In this document: positions 27,637-36,474 of the stretch, piece by piece
Position numbering within the stretch: the first letter of the stretch is position 1
Layout of the letters: each line of letters starts with the position of its first letter
The notes under the pieces: model-generated
What the model was told of the DNA's origin: nothing
Database searches by the model: none
The model's input: only the letters and a program-made list of their open reading frames with translations
From: FEB-25 sp963726315
GTDB lineage: Bacteria; Chloroflexota; Anaerolineae; Anaerolineales; UBA4823
NCBI GenBank assembly: GCA_963726315.1
Contig: CAVSBZ010000005.1
Location: 1,612,001-1,676,000, forward strand
Direction: 5' to 3'
Length of the DNA stretch: 64,000 bases
Program-made: the position numbers and the translations under genes

Positions 27637-29379
27637 TTACCTGCAAATAATCAGTGGTGTGTTTGTTTGGCGAAGTAACTCATCCACATCGCCGCCTTGA
27701 AGCACTTCGAGGAGCGGATTGTGACTGTACCCGCCAATAATTAATAAATCAATGACCAGCTGATCAACAATTTGAAGGATTACCTCGGACCTATTATCTC
27801 CATTTGCATGAATGAACTCAGCCTGGACGTTATGAAGCTCCAAATATGTTTTTGCATCGGAAAGAATATCTTTGATATCTTCATCCTTACCAATAGAAAT
27901 CACTGTAAGAGGTATATTCCACTTCGCCGCAGTATAGGTGGCGATAAATAGGGCTTCCTGGGCTTTGAAGGATCCATCATATGCTAATAAGGCATGATCC
28001 AAAGGCATGAGGCGCTGGGGCGTGAAAAGGATAGGTCTTGGGCACCTCTGAACTAAATTGCGGATGCCTGAGCTCAATCGACCGAGCATAGATGACTCAG
28101 GCGGAAAGGTCAAATTCATGACCACCAAGTCATTCCAGCGAGCGAGCTCGCAGATATTAGAGGTAACATCCCCGATTTTTAGATATAAGTCGTGATTCAT
28201 TCCAGCTGATATACAACGGTTATCGAACTCATTGCGTATAGCCAATGTACTATCAGACGCTTGCTCTTCATCCGATGCCACGATATATAAACCATGGATA
28301 CCGGTTCCTTCCCGCCTGGCGATAACAAATGCCTGCTCCAAGGCATACCAGCCATCCTGATGACCATTGATTGGCACCAGGATTTCGCCAAATAAACGGT
28401 CAGAATTACGGGCTGAAATAATCGTCTGGCGCCACTCTCCAGCTGCAGGTCCGGAATCCAGGTAAGAAGGGACAATAGTCCTTACGATTTTATTGCCGAT
28501 TCTTGCAATGACACGATATGGGCGTTGACTGAATTGATCTGCCAGGTCATCGACTGCACTGGTGACTTCCACCTGGCTGTTCAACTCATCCTCCAAAAGA
28601 GCGCGATGGTCTGCAATCCATAAATACATGTCAGTTTCAGTTCGGTTTGGAAAATCGATCAATAGCCCACGCTCACGGATGACATCAACGACTGGCTGAT
28701 AGACGGTATCAAACCAATCAGAAGCAGCTTCAGAAATGGATATATCCCGTTGCTGTTCACGCCCCATAAAATAGCGGTGGACTTGAATATGCTCTTCCAG
28801 ATGTTCATATTGACCTGGTTCTGTTACCGATAAGTTTGCAAAGGGGCGCACCTGATCCAGGTTGGTATGCTCGAGAAAGCCGATATATTCCGATTTCAAG
28901 ATCAGGTCTTCAGGGCGTGCATCTGGTGTGAGGGGAACTCGCGTCTGTACTTCGGTGACATATGCCTGGATTTGAGATGCACCGAGCTGTTTGGCAACTG
29001 AGACACGATGATTTCCATCACTAACAAAATAGACTTCATCAATCTGGTAAACCTCTATTGGGGGCAATCCGGTCGAGCCATAATTAGCCAATTCTATTTT
29101 TGCCCAACGCTCTTCATCGATATTCTTGCCTGGAAGGAAATCCCTCGAAAAATCTTGGTAGCGGTTCACACTGCCGATGATAGCAGCGATGGGAATTTCT
29201 TTTAAGATGCTTTTAGGACCAACCTGGGCTTTTAATTTTATCCGAACCTCGTCATAGGATAATAATTCAGTGGAACTGCCGGTTATACGAGCAATTGCTT
29301 CTCGCAAAGCGGCTTTCTGCCTAGCAGAACGAAAATCCTGGACCGCACGGGTGATGCTAATTGTAGACCTGTCATCCAT
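27637..29379 (-). CDS. ParB/sulfiredoxin-like domain fused to two universal stress protein domains
   Basis: 580-residue cytoplasmic protein. Residues about 50-150 have a ParB/Srx-like fold signature: GSVNRYQDF, PPIEVYQIDEVYFVSDGNHRVSVAKQLGA, where DGNHR matches the phosphate-binding turn of that superfamily. After a linker of about 170 residues come two UspA-like domains: ILVPINGHQDGWYALEQA (about 340 on) and HALLAYDGSFKAQEAL (about 445 on), the second ending in IIGGYSHNPLLEVLQGG, which matches the USP nucleotide-binding loop. The combination suggests nucleotide sensing, perhaps with nuclease or CTPase activity. Function unknown. Confidence 0.75.
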   Translation of the reverse strand: MDDRSTISITRAVQDFRSARQKAALREAIARITGSSTELLSYDEVRIKLKAQVGPKSILKEIPIAAIIGSVNRYQDFSRDFLPGKNIDEERWAKIELANYGSTGLPPIEVYQIDEVYFVSDGNHRVSVAKQLGASQIQAYVTEVQTRVPLTPDARPEDLILKSEYIGFLEHTNLDQVRPFANLSVTEPGQYEHLEEHIQVHRYFMGREQQRDISISEAASDWFDTVYQPVVDVIRERGLLIDFPNRTETDMYLWIADHRALLEDELNSQVEVTSAVDDLADQFSQRPYRVIARIGNKIVRTIVPSYLDSGPAAGEWRQTIISARNSDRLFGEILVPINGHQDGWYALEQAFVIARREGTGIHGLYIVASDEEQASDSTLAIRNEFDNRCISAGMNHDLYLKIGDVTSNICELARWNDLVVMNLTFPPESSMLGRLSSGIRNLVQRCPRPILFTPQRLMPLDHALLAYDGSFKAQEALFIATYTAAKWNIPLTVISIGKDEDIKDILSDAKTYLELHNVQAEFIHANGDNRSEVILQIVDQLVIDLLIIGGYSHNPLLEVLQGGDVDELLRQTNTPLIICR

Positions 29380-29784
29380 AAAGGTTATTCTTTGCTTTAC
29401 CCCATGTAGATAAATATCGCGTTATTGCATATATATAACAGATATAGCTAATTCACATTCAACTCTTCGATTTTCACGAATTCTTCGTATCTTCGATATT
29501 ATACCAATTGCCTCTTCACTGTCCACCAATCGATATAATTATCCGAGTAATTTACCAGCGATACGATTAGGTGTAAGGTATATCAGGATGCATTTAGTCT
29601 GTTTGATACTATCATTTTGCTGTTGAGATAGATTAGTTCACTGGCGGCGTTGAAGATTTAAGTGATCGAGCGTAAAGTTTACCTGAACATAATTAGATAA
29701 ATCATAATTCTTTTAGTTATGATTGCATTTTAAGAAAAGTTGTATACTTTAAAAACCAATATCAAGGAAATTCAAGGAGGCGAT
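29380..29784. other. Intergenic region with an 8-bp inverted repeat
   Basis: AT-rich stretch of about 405 bases between divergently read genes, without a convincing coding frame. AATCATAA at 29700-29707 and TTATGATT at 29717-29724 form a perfect inverted repeat with a 9-base spacer. A TATACT follows at 29743-29748, ahead of the Shine-Dalgarno of the membrane-protein gene. The repeat would sit around the -35 position, so an operator is conceivable. Nothing else was recognised. Confidence 0.45.
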
Positions 29785-30303
29785 ATGTCCAGGGAGAGAA
29801 GATCAGATCTCGTTATCGGAATTATTTTATTGTTAATCGGGGGTTGGTTTCTGGCGGCGCAATTTAACCTTGTTCCCAGTCTGAATGAGCTCATCAATAT
29901 CCAGTACGAATGGCCGATGATCGTTGTTGGGGTTGGAGTGTTATTGTTTATCCTGGGACTCTTGTCCCGCAACCCAGGGCTGAGCGTGCCAGCTTGCATC
30001 GTGGGAGGGATAGGCGGGATTCTGTACTATACGAATTCGACTGGAGATTGGGGGGCATGGTCGTACCTGTGGTCGCTGATCCCTGGTTTTGTGGGAATTG
30101 GGATCATCTTATCGACGCTACTCGGCGGGGAAGAGAAGAGCGGATATCGAGAAGGTTTAAAGTTGATTTTAATTAGTGCGATCCTTTTCATCATATTTTT
30201 CATGTTGTTTTCCGGTAAAGGAAACTTCATTAGATATTGGCCAGTCCTGGTAATCCTTGCCGGAATTTGGATCATTATTCAAACCATTTTTCGAAAGAAA
30301 TAA
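29785..30303 (+). CDS. Small polytopic membrane protein (LiaF/DUF5668-like transmembrane region)
   Basis: 172 residues from ATG 29785, chosen because AAGGAGG at 29774-29780 lies just upstream; a longer frame from 29740 has no such site. Four to five hydrophobic spans in tandem (VIGIILLLIGGWFLAAQ, WPMIVVGVGVLLFILGLL, then further pairs) resemble the repeated transmembrane unit seen in LiaI/LiaF-like and DUF5668 proteins. The last span contains RYWPVLVILAGIWII, a repeat of the first motif. It has a downstream paralogue 13 bases away. These proteins often accompany envelope-stress regulators, but none is present here. Confidence 0.75.
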   Translation: MSRERRSDLVIGIILLLIGGWFLAAQFNLVPSLNELINIQYEWPMIVVGVGVLLFILGLLSRNPGLSVPACIVGGIGGILYYTNSTGDWGAWSYLWSLIPGFVGIGIILSTLLGGEEKSGYREGLKLILISAILFIIFFMLFSGKGNFIRYWPVLVILAGIWIIIQTIFRKK

Positions 30304-30315
30304 CCTGGAGGAATC

Positions 30316-30957
30316 ATGGTAAAAATCCTTACTTCTCGCATGTTATGGGGAGCAGTGTTAATCGTGGGAGGTGTTCTGCTTCTCCTGGACACATTTGGGA
30401 TTATTAAGGGAGGAGCATTATTCTGGACGGTTGTAGCTGCGTTTGCAGGTGTGCTATTCTGGGCGCTTTATATTAGTGATCATAACCATTGGTGGGCAAT
30501 AATACCGGGAACAATCCTTCTCGCAGTTTCAGCCACAATTGGCTTGAACGAATTTTTGCCTGGATTCACCGAATCCAGTTTGAATGGAGCGGTTATATTG
30601 GGAGGGATTGCCCTCAGCTTTCTGCTGGTTTACCTGGTGGAGCATGGAAATTGGTGGGCAATTATCCCTGCGGGGATTATGACCACACTTGCAGTCGTAT
30701 CAGTGGTAGCTGCTAATTCAGAGGGCATCGAGACTGGGGGAATATTCTTTCTGGGTTTGGGTTTTACATTTCTTTTGGTGGCAGTCCTACCGACCCCTTA
30801 TGGCAGGATGCGTTGGGCCTGGATACCTGCAGCCATCCTGGGATTGTTTGGCATCGTATTACTTGCTTCACGGCAGGATCTAATCAATTATATCTGGCCG
30901 GCTGCGTTAATCGTGCTCGGTGCTTTGTTGATTATCCGTGCATTCTGGAGAAAATAA
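30316..30957 (+). CDS. Polytopic membrane protein, paralogue of the preceding gene (DUF5668-like)
   Basis: 213 residues, almost wholly hydrophobic, with seven or eight short spans. The repeated pattern LWGAVLIVGGVLLLLDTFG ... NHWWAIIPGTILL ... NWWAIIPAGIM ... YIWPAALIVLGALLII shows internal duplication of a two-helix unit, and the NHWWAIIPG and GNWWAIIPAG copies are particularly clear. AGGAG at 30306-30311 precedes the ATG. It forms a two-gene operon with the preceding membrane protein, closed by the hairpin at 30979. Function unknown, probably envelope-related. Confidence 0.75.
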   Translation: MVKILTSRMLWGAVLIVGGVLLLLDTFGIIKGGALFWTVVAAFAGVLFWALYISDHNHWWAIIPGTILLAVSATIGLNEFLPGFTESSLNGAVILGGIALSFLLVYLVEHGNWWAIIPAGIMTTLAVVSVVAANSEGIETGGIFFLGLGFTFLLVAVLPTPYGRMRWAWIPAAILGLFGIVLLASRQDLINYIWPAALIVLGALLIIRAFWRK

Positions 30958-30978
30958 GTCTTTAGCCTAGATAATTAA

Positions 30979-31023
30979 AAATGAGCAGCGGACTTATACG
31001 TCATGTTCGCTGCTCATTTATTT
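30979..31023. terminator. Bidirectional terminator between converging genes
   Basis: 12-bp perfect stem AAATGAGCAGCG (30979-30990) / CGCTGCTCATTT (31008-31019) with a 17-base loop. It is followed by ATTTT on the plus strand and preceded by ATTAAAAA, giving a U-tract on the minus strand too. It serves both the membrane-protein operon and the converging Nudix gene. Confidence 0.8.
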
Positions 31024-31034
31024 TAAATCAATAA

Positions 31035-31535
31035 TTATTCGAATATTAGCTCTAAATTACCAGATGGATCATAAAAGGAATGGCCCGATAATAGTGCATC
31101 CCCTTTTTTTAGTTCCATAACCCTGGGGAGAAGGATGGGGAGATCTGCGACCAGCGGATAAGTGTTGATTGTCGAAAGTTCTACCCATTCTAGCAAACCT
31201 TCGCTGGATGGTAATATCGTGCCTTGCGTATAGTCACCCTTGATGATAAAAATACACACACCTGGATTAGATTGGGTGTCCACGGTGATAATTCCACACA
31301 ACCACAGATCAATATCTACCAGCCCAGTTTCTTCATATAGCTCACGGCGTGCGGCAGCAAGGACGTCTTCTCCTTGCTCGAAATGACCGCCAATCCCATT
31401 ATACAATCCCGCCCAAAGGCGCTTACTTCTATCTCCTTTGAGAAGCAGGATTTTATTTTCACACGTGATAAATATCAACGTACGCGGGACGAGCATATAC
31501 CGATCGAGGCTGACACCCTGATCACTGGCAGGCAT
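31035..31535 (-). CDS. Nudix hydrolase
   Basis: 166-residue hydrolase of nucleoside-diphosphate-linked compounds. A complete Nudix box, GGHFEQGED then AARRELYEETGL, occupies about residues 50-72 and provides the metal ligands. The N-terminus VPRTLIFITCENKILLLKGDRSKRLWAGLYN resembles 8-oxo-dGTP/NTP pyrophosphohydrolases (MutT-like), which could sanitise oxidised nucleotides, but substrate range is broad in this family. It starts two bases after the aldolase gene's stop on the same strand, implying co-transcription. Confidence 0.88.
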   Translation of the reverse strand: MPASDQGVSLDRYMLVPRTLIFITCENKILLLKGDRSKRLWAGLYNGIGGHFEQGEDVLAAARRELYEETGLVDIDLWLCGIITVDTQSNPGVCIFIIKGDYTQGTILPSSEGLLEWVELSTINTYPLVADLPILLPRVMELKKGDALLSGHSFYDPSGNLELIFE

Positions 31536-31537
31536 GT

Positions 31538-32959
31538 TTAATCTGCCAAATCTGAAACTTCTTCCTCTCCAGCCATCTCTCCAAGATAGAATTTTAAGTC
31601 TGGTGAAATTTTGACCGGATTAATGCAGGAATCAACATATTTCCGCGTACCGTGCATGCCTAGAGAAACAAAAAGTTTACGGAATTGTTCTTCCAATGCT
31701 TGTGTGATTTCTTTTTTCGTCGCCTCCGATAGGTGCCAGGAAGGATCCTTGAAAGGACCAATCGCGTTTTTACGCGTCTTATAATAGAATTGCTCAGCGG
31801 TCATATCCGGCTTGCGCTCGGAAGTTAAGTTTTTATCCAAATATGCATAAATTTCAGATTTCAGATCCTCAGGCAGACGCTCAAAGATTATATTTTGGAA
31901 ATTGGTAGCCAGGTGAACTTCAACAGCTTCCGATTCTACGAACTTGCCAAACACGCTATCGGGCAAGGTGGAAGCACCATGTTGGACTGTACCGCCCATA
32001 CCATAAGTTCCACGTGATACCCGGCTGAGCTTGAGCAGGATACCGAAATCCAGGTTGACTTTGGCAATTGATCCGTCAGGTAAAACAACGCCACCGTGTG
32101 AAGTACCAGTTTGGATGCTGATCTTGCTTAAACCAATGGTCTTCGGAGCTTGTTTGGATAATTCTGCCCGATAACCGTCCATATAGGCTCGGAGCTCTTC
32201 TTCAGTCGAATTGTGCCCACCAACTTCACCAATTTCGCCACCGATGGAAACCTGTACCCCTGCCGGCTGGAGAGTGCGGATAACAGCGGTGTACATGGCA
32301 GACAAGGAGTAATTCAACTTCTGTTGTTCAGGGACGGACTGTTTGGTAATATCCACCAAGGTGGAAGTATCGATGTCGATATTGAAGAAACCGGCAGAGA
32401 TTGCCTCTTTCGTGAGGTCCTTGACAGCCTGAAGTTCAGTATCAGGTGATGAAGCATAACGTTTGGCTGACACCTGGAAATGATCACCCTGGATAAAAAC
32501 CGGACCGGTATAACCCTCTGCGATAGCAGCGGCAAGCACGCTGGATGTGTATTCAGCGGGGCGCTGATCGGTATAACCCATCTCTGAGCGGGCTATCTCA
32601 AAGATAAATGCACCGGCATTCATTTCTTTAGCAACCCTGAATACGGCACGAGCAGAATCAAAAGCTAACATGCGTAAGTTCATTGCGGGGACCGTATAAG
32701 TCAGGGGGATTTCACCTCGACCACGCGCTAAATAAAGGTCGTTGATTGAGGCTGGGATGGCGCCATATTCTAACGCAATCAAACGGATGAGATATTGGGT
32801 AGCGCCTTTTTCGGAATTATCTCCCAGAGCTGATAATTCAGCCAGTTTATAAATATTATCCTGTAACCTTTGGCGATCCTTAATTTCAACCTGATGGTCA
32901 GTCAAAACAACGCTACCAGCCAGTAAATCTACTATTTCTTGCATTTTGGATGAGCTCAT
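31538..32959 (-). CDS. Class II fructose-bisphosphate aldolase-like protein, long form
   Basis: 473 residues, well above the roughly 280-360 of common class II aldolases. Zinc-binding and active-site motifs are visible: FIQGDHFQ (His ligand), then NIDIDTSTL, GGEIGEVGGHNS (Glu), IQTGTSHGG (His) and VQHGAST near the phosphate site. It should cleave or form fructose-1,6-bisphosphate in glycolysis/gluconeogenesis, or a related ketose bisphosphate. Extra residues lie at both ends, notably about 100 at the C-terminus (WHLSEATKKEITQALEEQF). AGGAGG lies 6-7 bases before the ATG. Confidence 0.8.
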   Translation of the reverse strand: MSSSKMQEIVDLLAGSVVLTDHQVEIKDRQRLQDNIYKLAELSALGDNSEKGATQYLIRLIALEYGAIPASINDLYLARGRGEIPLTYTVPAMNLRMLAFDSARAVFRVAKEMNAGAFIFEIARSEMGYTDQRPAEYTSSVLAAAIAEGYTGPVFIQGDHFQVSAKRYASSPDTELQAVKDLTKEAISAGFFNIDIDTSTLVDITKQSVPEQQKLNYSLSAMYTAVIRTLQPAGVQVSIGGEIGEVGGHNSTEEELRAYMDGYRAELSKQAPKTIGLSKISIQTGTSHGGVVLPDGSIAKVNLDFGILLKLSRVSRGTYGMGGTVQHGASTLPDSVFGKFVESEAVEVHLATNFQNIIFERLPEDLKSEIYAYLDKNLTSERKPDMTAEQFYYKTRKNAIGPFKDPSWHLSEATKKEITQALEEQFRKLFVSLGMHGTRKYVDSCINPVKISPDLKFYLGEMAGEEEVSDLAD

Positions 32960-33041
32960 AAATAACCTCCTGGTCTAAAATGACACAAGGATTGATTATA
33001 TCATTTCCAGCACGCCTATTCCGCTCTCGAATGTCCCTTGA

Positions 33042-33047
33042 TATAAT
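33042..33047 (+). promoter_or_regulatory. Candidate -10 box of the phosphohexomutase/TatD/prenyl synthase operon
   Basis: TATAAT at 33042-33047, 38 bases before the GTG start at 33086, with no good -35 at 17-bp spacing. A minus-strand TATAAT (33000-32995) faces the aldolase gene, so the 126-base gap seems to hold two divergent promoters. Confidence 0.5.
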
Positions 33048-33085
33048 ACAATTCGATTTTGATACGGGATTATGGAGGATTAGCG

Positions 33086-34504
33086 GTGGAAAAAATCCAT
33101 TTTGGAACCGATGGCTGGCGCGGCAGAATTGCAGAAGATTATACTTTTACAAATATCCGGCGATGTACGCAAGGATTTGCTGAATATTTGTTAGGCAAGG
33201 GAGCAGCAGACGAATGGGTGGTTGTCGGCTTTGATCAACGCTTTAATTCTGAATATTTTGCGATTGCAGTGGCTGAAGTGTTGGCAGCAAACCAACTCCG
33301 TGTGTATATAACCGATAAGGCCACTCCCACACCGGCAATATCATTTTCTGTCGTAAATAAACAGGCTGTCGGTGCGGTGAATATTACTGCATCGCATAAC
33401 CCACCCACTGATAATGGTTTTAAAGTTCGGGACGAACATGGGGGTGCCATTGACCCGGCTGGGTTATTGGAAATAGAATCGCATATACCAGATATGATGG
33501 AACAGGTAAAACGCATCCCGATTGAAACCGGAATTGCTGAGGGCAGGATTGTCTATTTCGACCCAAATCCTGCGTATACCATGCAAATAAACCGGCTGAT
33601 CGATGTGCAGAAAATCAAAGATGCAGGTTTAAACATCCTGGTCGAACCAATGTGGGGAAACGGTATTGGGTGGTTTCCCAGATTTCTAGAGGGTGGAAAA
33701 ACCAGAGTGGAAGAAATCCATAACCATCGAAATCCTATCTTCCCTGAGATGAAGCGACCTGAGCCAATTCCGCCAAACGTTGATGTGGGATTGAAAGAAA
33801 CCATCCGTCGTAAAGCGGATGTATTGATCATAACGGACGGGGATGCAGACCGTCTGGGTGTGGGCGATGAGGCTGGTCAATTCATCGATCAGCTGCGGGT
33901 TTACGGATTATTGGGATATTATTTTCTCGAGGTGAGAAGAGAGCGTGGTCCAATCGTAAAAACCTTATCTACAACCAACATGCTGACTAAATTAGGTAAG
34001 CTCTATGATGTGCCGGTATATGAAACCGGGGTTGGATTCAAGTATGTTGCCCCGAAAATGCTGGAAACGAATGCAATGCTGGGTGGGGAGGAATCAGGCG
34101 GTTATGCATTCAGGGGGCATGTCCCTGAGCGCGATGGGATTTTGGCAGGGTTATATATTCTCGATATGATGGTTAGGCTCGGTCAAAAACCATCCGAATT
34201 GATCAACACGCTGTTTCAAAAGGTGGGGGCACACTATTATGACCGGATTGACACACCTTTCAGCGGTGATCGTGGGTCACGCGAGAAAAGCATTTTACAA
34301 AGCAAACCAGCCCAGATAGGTGGACTGAAAGTAATAAACCTGGATACAACAGATGGATTCAAATTCAACCTGGAAGATGGTGGTTGGATGTTGATCAGGT
34401 TTTCAGGCACTGAGCCGATTATGAGAGTGTATTGTGAAACAACCCATGCGGAATGTGTAAAAGATATCCTTGATGATGGATTACGGGTAGCGGGTCTGAA
34501 GTAG
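33086..34504 (+). CDS. Phosphoglucomutase/phosphomannomutase family protein
   Basis: Alpha-D-phosphohexomutase interconverting hexose 1- and 6-phosphates, about 472 residues. Domain 1 begins with IHFGTDGWRG. The phosphoserine loop is ITASHNPP (Ser about 103), the metal loop DGDADRLG, the sugar loop GGEESGGYAF and the phosphate loop RFSGTEPIMR. The start is GTG 33086 (GGAGG at 33074-33078 upstream), which places the FGTDGWRG motif at residue 6, as in homologues. It heads an operon: TatD starts within its stop codon and the prenyl synthase follows. Confidence 0.92.
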   Translation: MEKIHFGTDGWRGRIAEDYTFTNIRRCTQGFAEYLLGKGAADEWVVVGFDQRFNSEYFAIAVAEVLAANQLRVYITDKATPTPAISFSVVNKQAVGAVNITASHNPPTDNGFKVRDEHGGAIDPAGLLEIESHIPDMMEQVKRIPIETGIAEGRIVYFDPNPAYTMQINRLIDVQKIKDAGLNILVEPMWGNGIGWFPRFLEGGKTRVEEIHNHRNPIFPEMKRPEPIPPNVDVGLKETIRRKADVLIITDGDADRLGVGDEAGQFIDQLRVYGLLGYYFLEVRRERGPIVKTLSTTNMLTKLGKLYDVPVYETGVGFKYVAPKMLETNAMLGGEESGGYAFRGHVPERDGILAGLYILDMMVRLGQKPSELINTLFQKVGAHYYDRIDTPFSGDRGSREKSILQSKPAQIGGLKVINLDTTDGFKFNLEDGGWMLIRFSGTEPIMRVYCETTHAECVKDILDDGLRVAGLK

Positions 34505-35328
34505 TGAGCCTGGTTACAAGCTTTGGTCTTGTTGATACACATTGTCATCTCAACCTGGAGGAATTTGATAACGATCGGGATCAAGTTATTAAACGAGCCA
34601 GGGAAAACGGAATAAACAACATTTTAATTCCGGGGATTGATATTGAAACCAGCAAGACAGCGATACAATGTGCCCACAGGTTTGAGCAGATATATGCAGC
34701 AGTAGGAGTGCACCCTAATAGCGGATTAAGCTGGACTGAAAAGTCGCTAACTGAACTAAACCAGCTCATCGTCGACAAGAAAGTGCTCGCCATCGGAGAG
34801 ATTGGATTAGATTATTACCGGAAATACGCTCCAAAGGAAATACAACTAACCATTTTTTCATTGCAGCTGGAATTTGCGACCAAAGCGGGACTCCCGGTCA
34901 TCGTCCATAACCGAGACGCATCTGAAGTAATTAAGGACTTATTGATTAACTGGCAAGAGGACCTGGCTAAAAATCAATCCAAATTAGCCGATCACCCAGG
35001 AGTGCTGCATTCTTTTTCTGGAAGCGCAGACATGGCAGCCGAGATGGCCGCGCATCATTTTAAACTCGGTATTTCCGGAGTGGTCACATACCGAAATGCT
35101 CAGAACCTGCAAGAAGTAGTGACATCTCTGCCATTAGAATGCCTGCTCATTGAGACAGATGCTCCTTATTTGACACCGCATCCATTTCGCGGTAAGCGCA
35201 ACGAGCCAAGCAATGTTAGAATAGTGGCGGAAAAGATTGCGGAAATAAAAGGTATACCTGTGGAACAGGTCGCACGAATAACGTCAAGTGAAGCAGACAA
35301 GTTGTTCAATTGGAGAGAAATCCTTTGA
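34504..35328 (+). CDS. TatD-family metal-dependent hydrolase
   Basis: Metal-dependent deoxyribonuclease-like TIM-barrel protein, 274 residues. Motifs are VDTHCHLNLEEF (metal His pair), GEIGLDYYRKYAPKEIQ, VIVHNRDASE, LHSFSGSADMA and ETDAPYLTPHPFRGKRN. The family shows DNase and 3'-5' exonuclease activity in model bacteria. The GTG start at 34504 shares its G with the last base of the mutase TAG stop, so the two genes are translationally coupled. It overlaps the following prenyl synthase start by four bases. Confidence 0.93.
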   Translation: MSLVTSFGLVDTHCHLNLEEFDNDRDQVIKRARENGINNILIPGIDIETSKTAIQCAHRFEQIYAAVGVHPNSGLSWTEKSLTELNQLIVDKKVLAIGEIGLDYYRKYAPKEIQLTIFSLQLEFATKAGLPVIVHNRDASEVIKDLLINWQEDLAKNQSKLADHPGVLHSFSGSADMAAEMAAHHFKLGISGVVTYRNAQNLQEVVTSLPLECLLIETDAPYLTPHPFRGKRNEPSNVRIVAEKIAEIKGIPVEQVARITSSEADKLFNWREIL

Positions 35329-36291
35329 TAGACGCCACATTTACTACACCCATTGAAGACCGGATTGGGCTGGTTGAAGAAAGGATGCGAGCGCAATCTG
35401 ATGGGCATCATACGGCTGTGGGTGCCGCATTAAACCACCTGTTAAGTTCGGGTGGAAAACGTATCCGTGTCATCGTCACGTTATTGACAGGCAAAATGTT
35501 AGGAGCTGACCCGGATAAATTAGTAACCCTGGCAGCAGCGATTAAATCACTCCACACCGCTACGCTCGTCCATGATGACCTGATTGATGGAGCGATGATC
35601 CGGCGAGGCATACCCACTTTAAATGCACAATGGTCACCTGCGGCAACCGTACTTACAGGAGATTTTATCTTCGCAAAAGCTGCCAAACTGGCTGCAGAAA
35701 CCGGCTCGGTTGATGTGATGAAAATCTTCGCGGAAACCCTGGCAACGATAGTGAACGGTGAAATCACCCAATTATTCAGCAGCAAGTGGATCGCCAACCG
35801 AGAAAATTATTATCACCGGATTTATGCGAAAACAGCATCACTTTTTGAGGCTTCCACATCAACTGCAGCTATACTTAGCAACGCAGGAACACAACAGACC
35901 ACGGCTTTAAAACTTTTTGGCTATGACATTGGGATGGCATTCCAGATCATTGACGATATCCTTGACTTCACCAGCGAACAAACCGTGATGGGGAAACCGG
36001 TGGCGAGTGATTTGCGTCAAGGACTAATCACCCTACCCGTTTTATATTACCTGGAGAACCGTCCGAGTGATACAGATTTACGGAATATCCTCGAAAGTAG
36101 TTTTTGTGATGAAAATTGCTTGAGTCCGGTTGCTGGTATCGATCAGGGAAAGTGGCGTAATCAAGCAATCCCACGATGAAGCCCGCCAATATGTTCAGAA
36201 AGGGTTGGACGAGCTGGCAAAATTACCAGAATCCAGCGAGAGAAAAGCGTTAGCAGACCTGGCAGGATATATCGTCGACCGAGAAATATAG
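35325..36291 (+). pseudogene. Polyprenyl diphosphate synthase, frameshifted near the C-terminus
   Basis: Trans-isoprenyl diphosphate synthase making the side chain of a quinone or another long prenyl chain. The first aspartate-rich motif is VHDDLIDGAMIRRG and the second is QIIDDILDF; GGKRIR lies in the N-terminal region. I start it at TTG 35325 (GGAGAG at 35317 just upstream), which overlaps TatD. After about residue 265 the frame shifts: it should continue as SIRESGVIKQSHDEARQYVQKGLDELAKLP, ending at the TAG of 36289-36291. One surplus base at about 36123-36134 accounts for it; corrected length is about 321 residues. Both catalytic motifs precede the shift. Confidence 0.85.
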
Positions 36292-36320
36292 TTGACAAAA
36301 GGATGAGGTCGTAGTACTAT
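36292..36320 (+). promoter_or_regulatory. Strong promoter of the tRNA-Met gene
   Basis: TTGACA (36292-36297) and TACTAT (36315-36320) are separated by 17 bases, close to consensus. The -35 begins right after the stop codon of the prenyl synthase, so promoter and gene are packed end to end. The predicted start is about 7 bases beyond, roughly 10 bases before the mature tRNA. Confidence 0.8.
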
Positions 36321-36336
36321 TTTGGCTCTCTAAAAT

Positions 36337-36409
36337 GGCGAGGTAGCTCAGCTGGAAGAGCAGGGGACTCATAAGCCCTTGGTCGTGGGTTCAAATCCCA
36401 CTCTCGCCA
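36337..36409 (+). tRNA. tRNA-Met (anticodon CAT)
   Basis: Folds as a cloverleaf: acceptor GGCGAGG with TCTCGCC, D arm GCTC...GAGC, anticodon loop CTCATAA, T arm GTGGG TTCAAAT CCCAC, discriminator A at 36409. CCA is not encoded. The anticodon stem (GGGGA / GCCCT) has an A-G mismatch next to the loop and a G-U pair at its base. CAT also occurs in tRNA-Ile2 (lysidine-modified), but the overall sequence looks like elongator Met. Confidence 0.9.
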
Positions 36410-36474
36410 CTCTATGTGGAATTTGGGGGAAATTTGCGTCTCTAACCGTTTGCAGGATATATATTCAGGTCACG

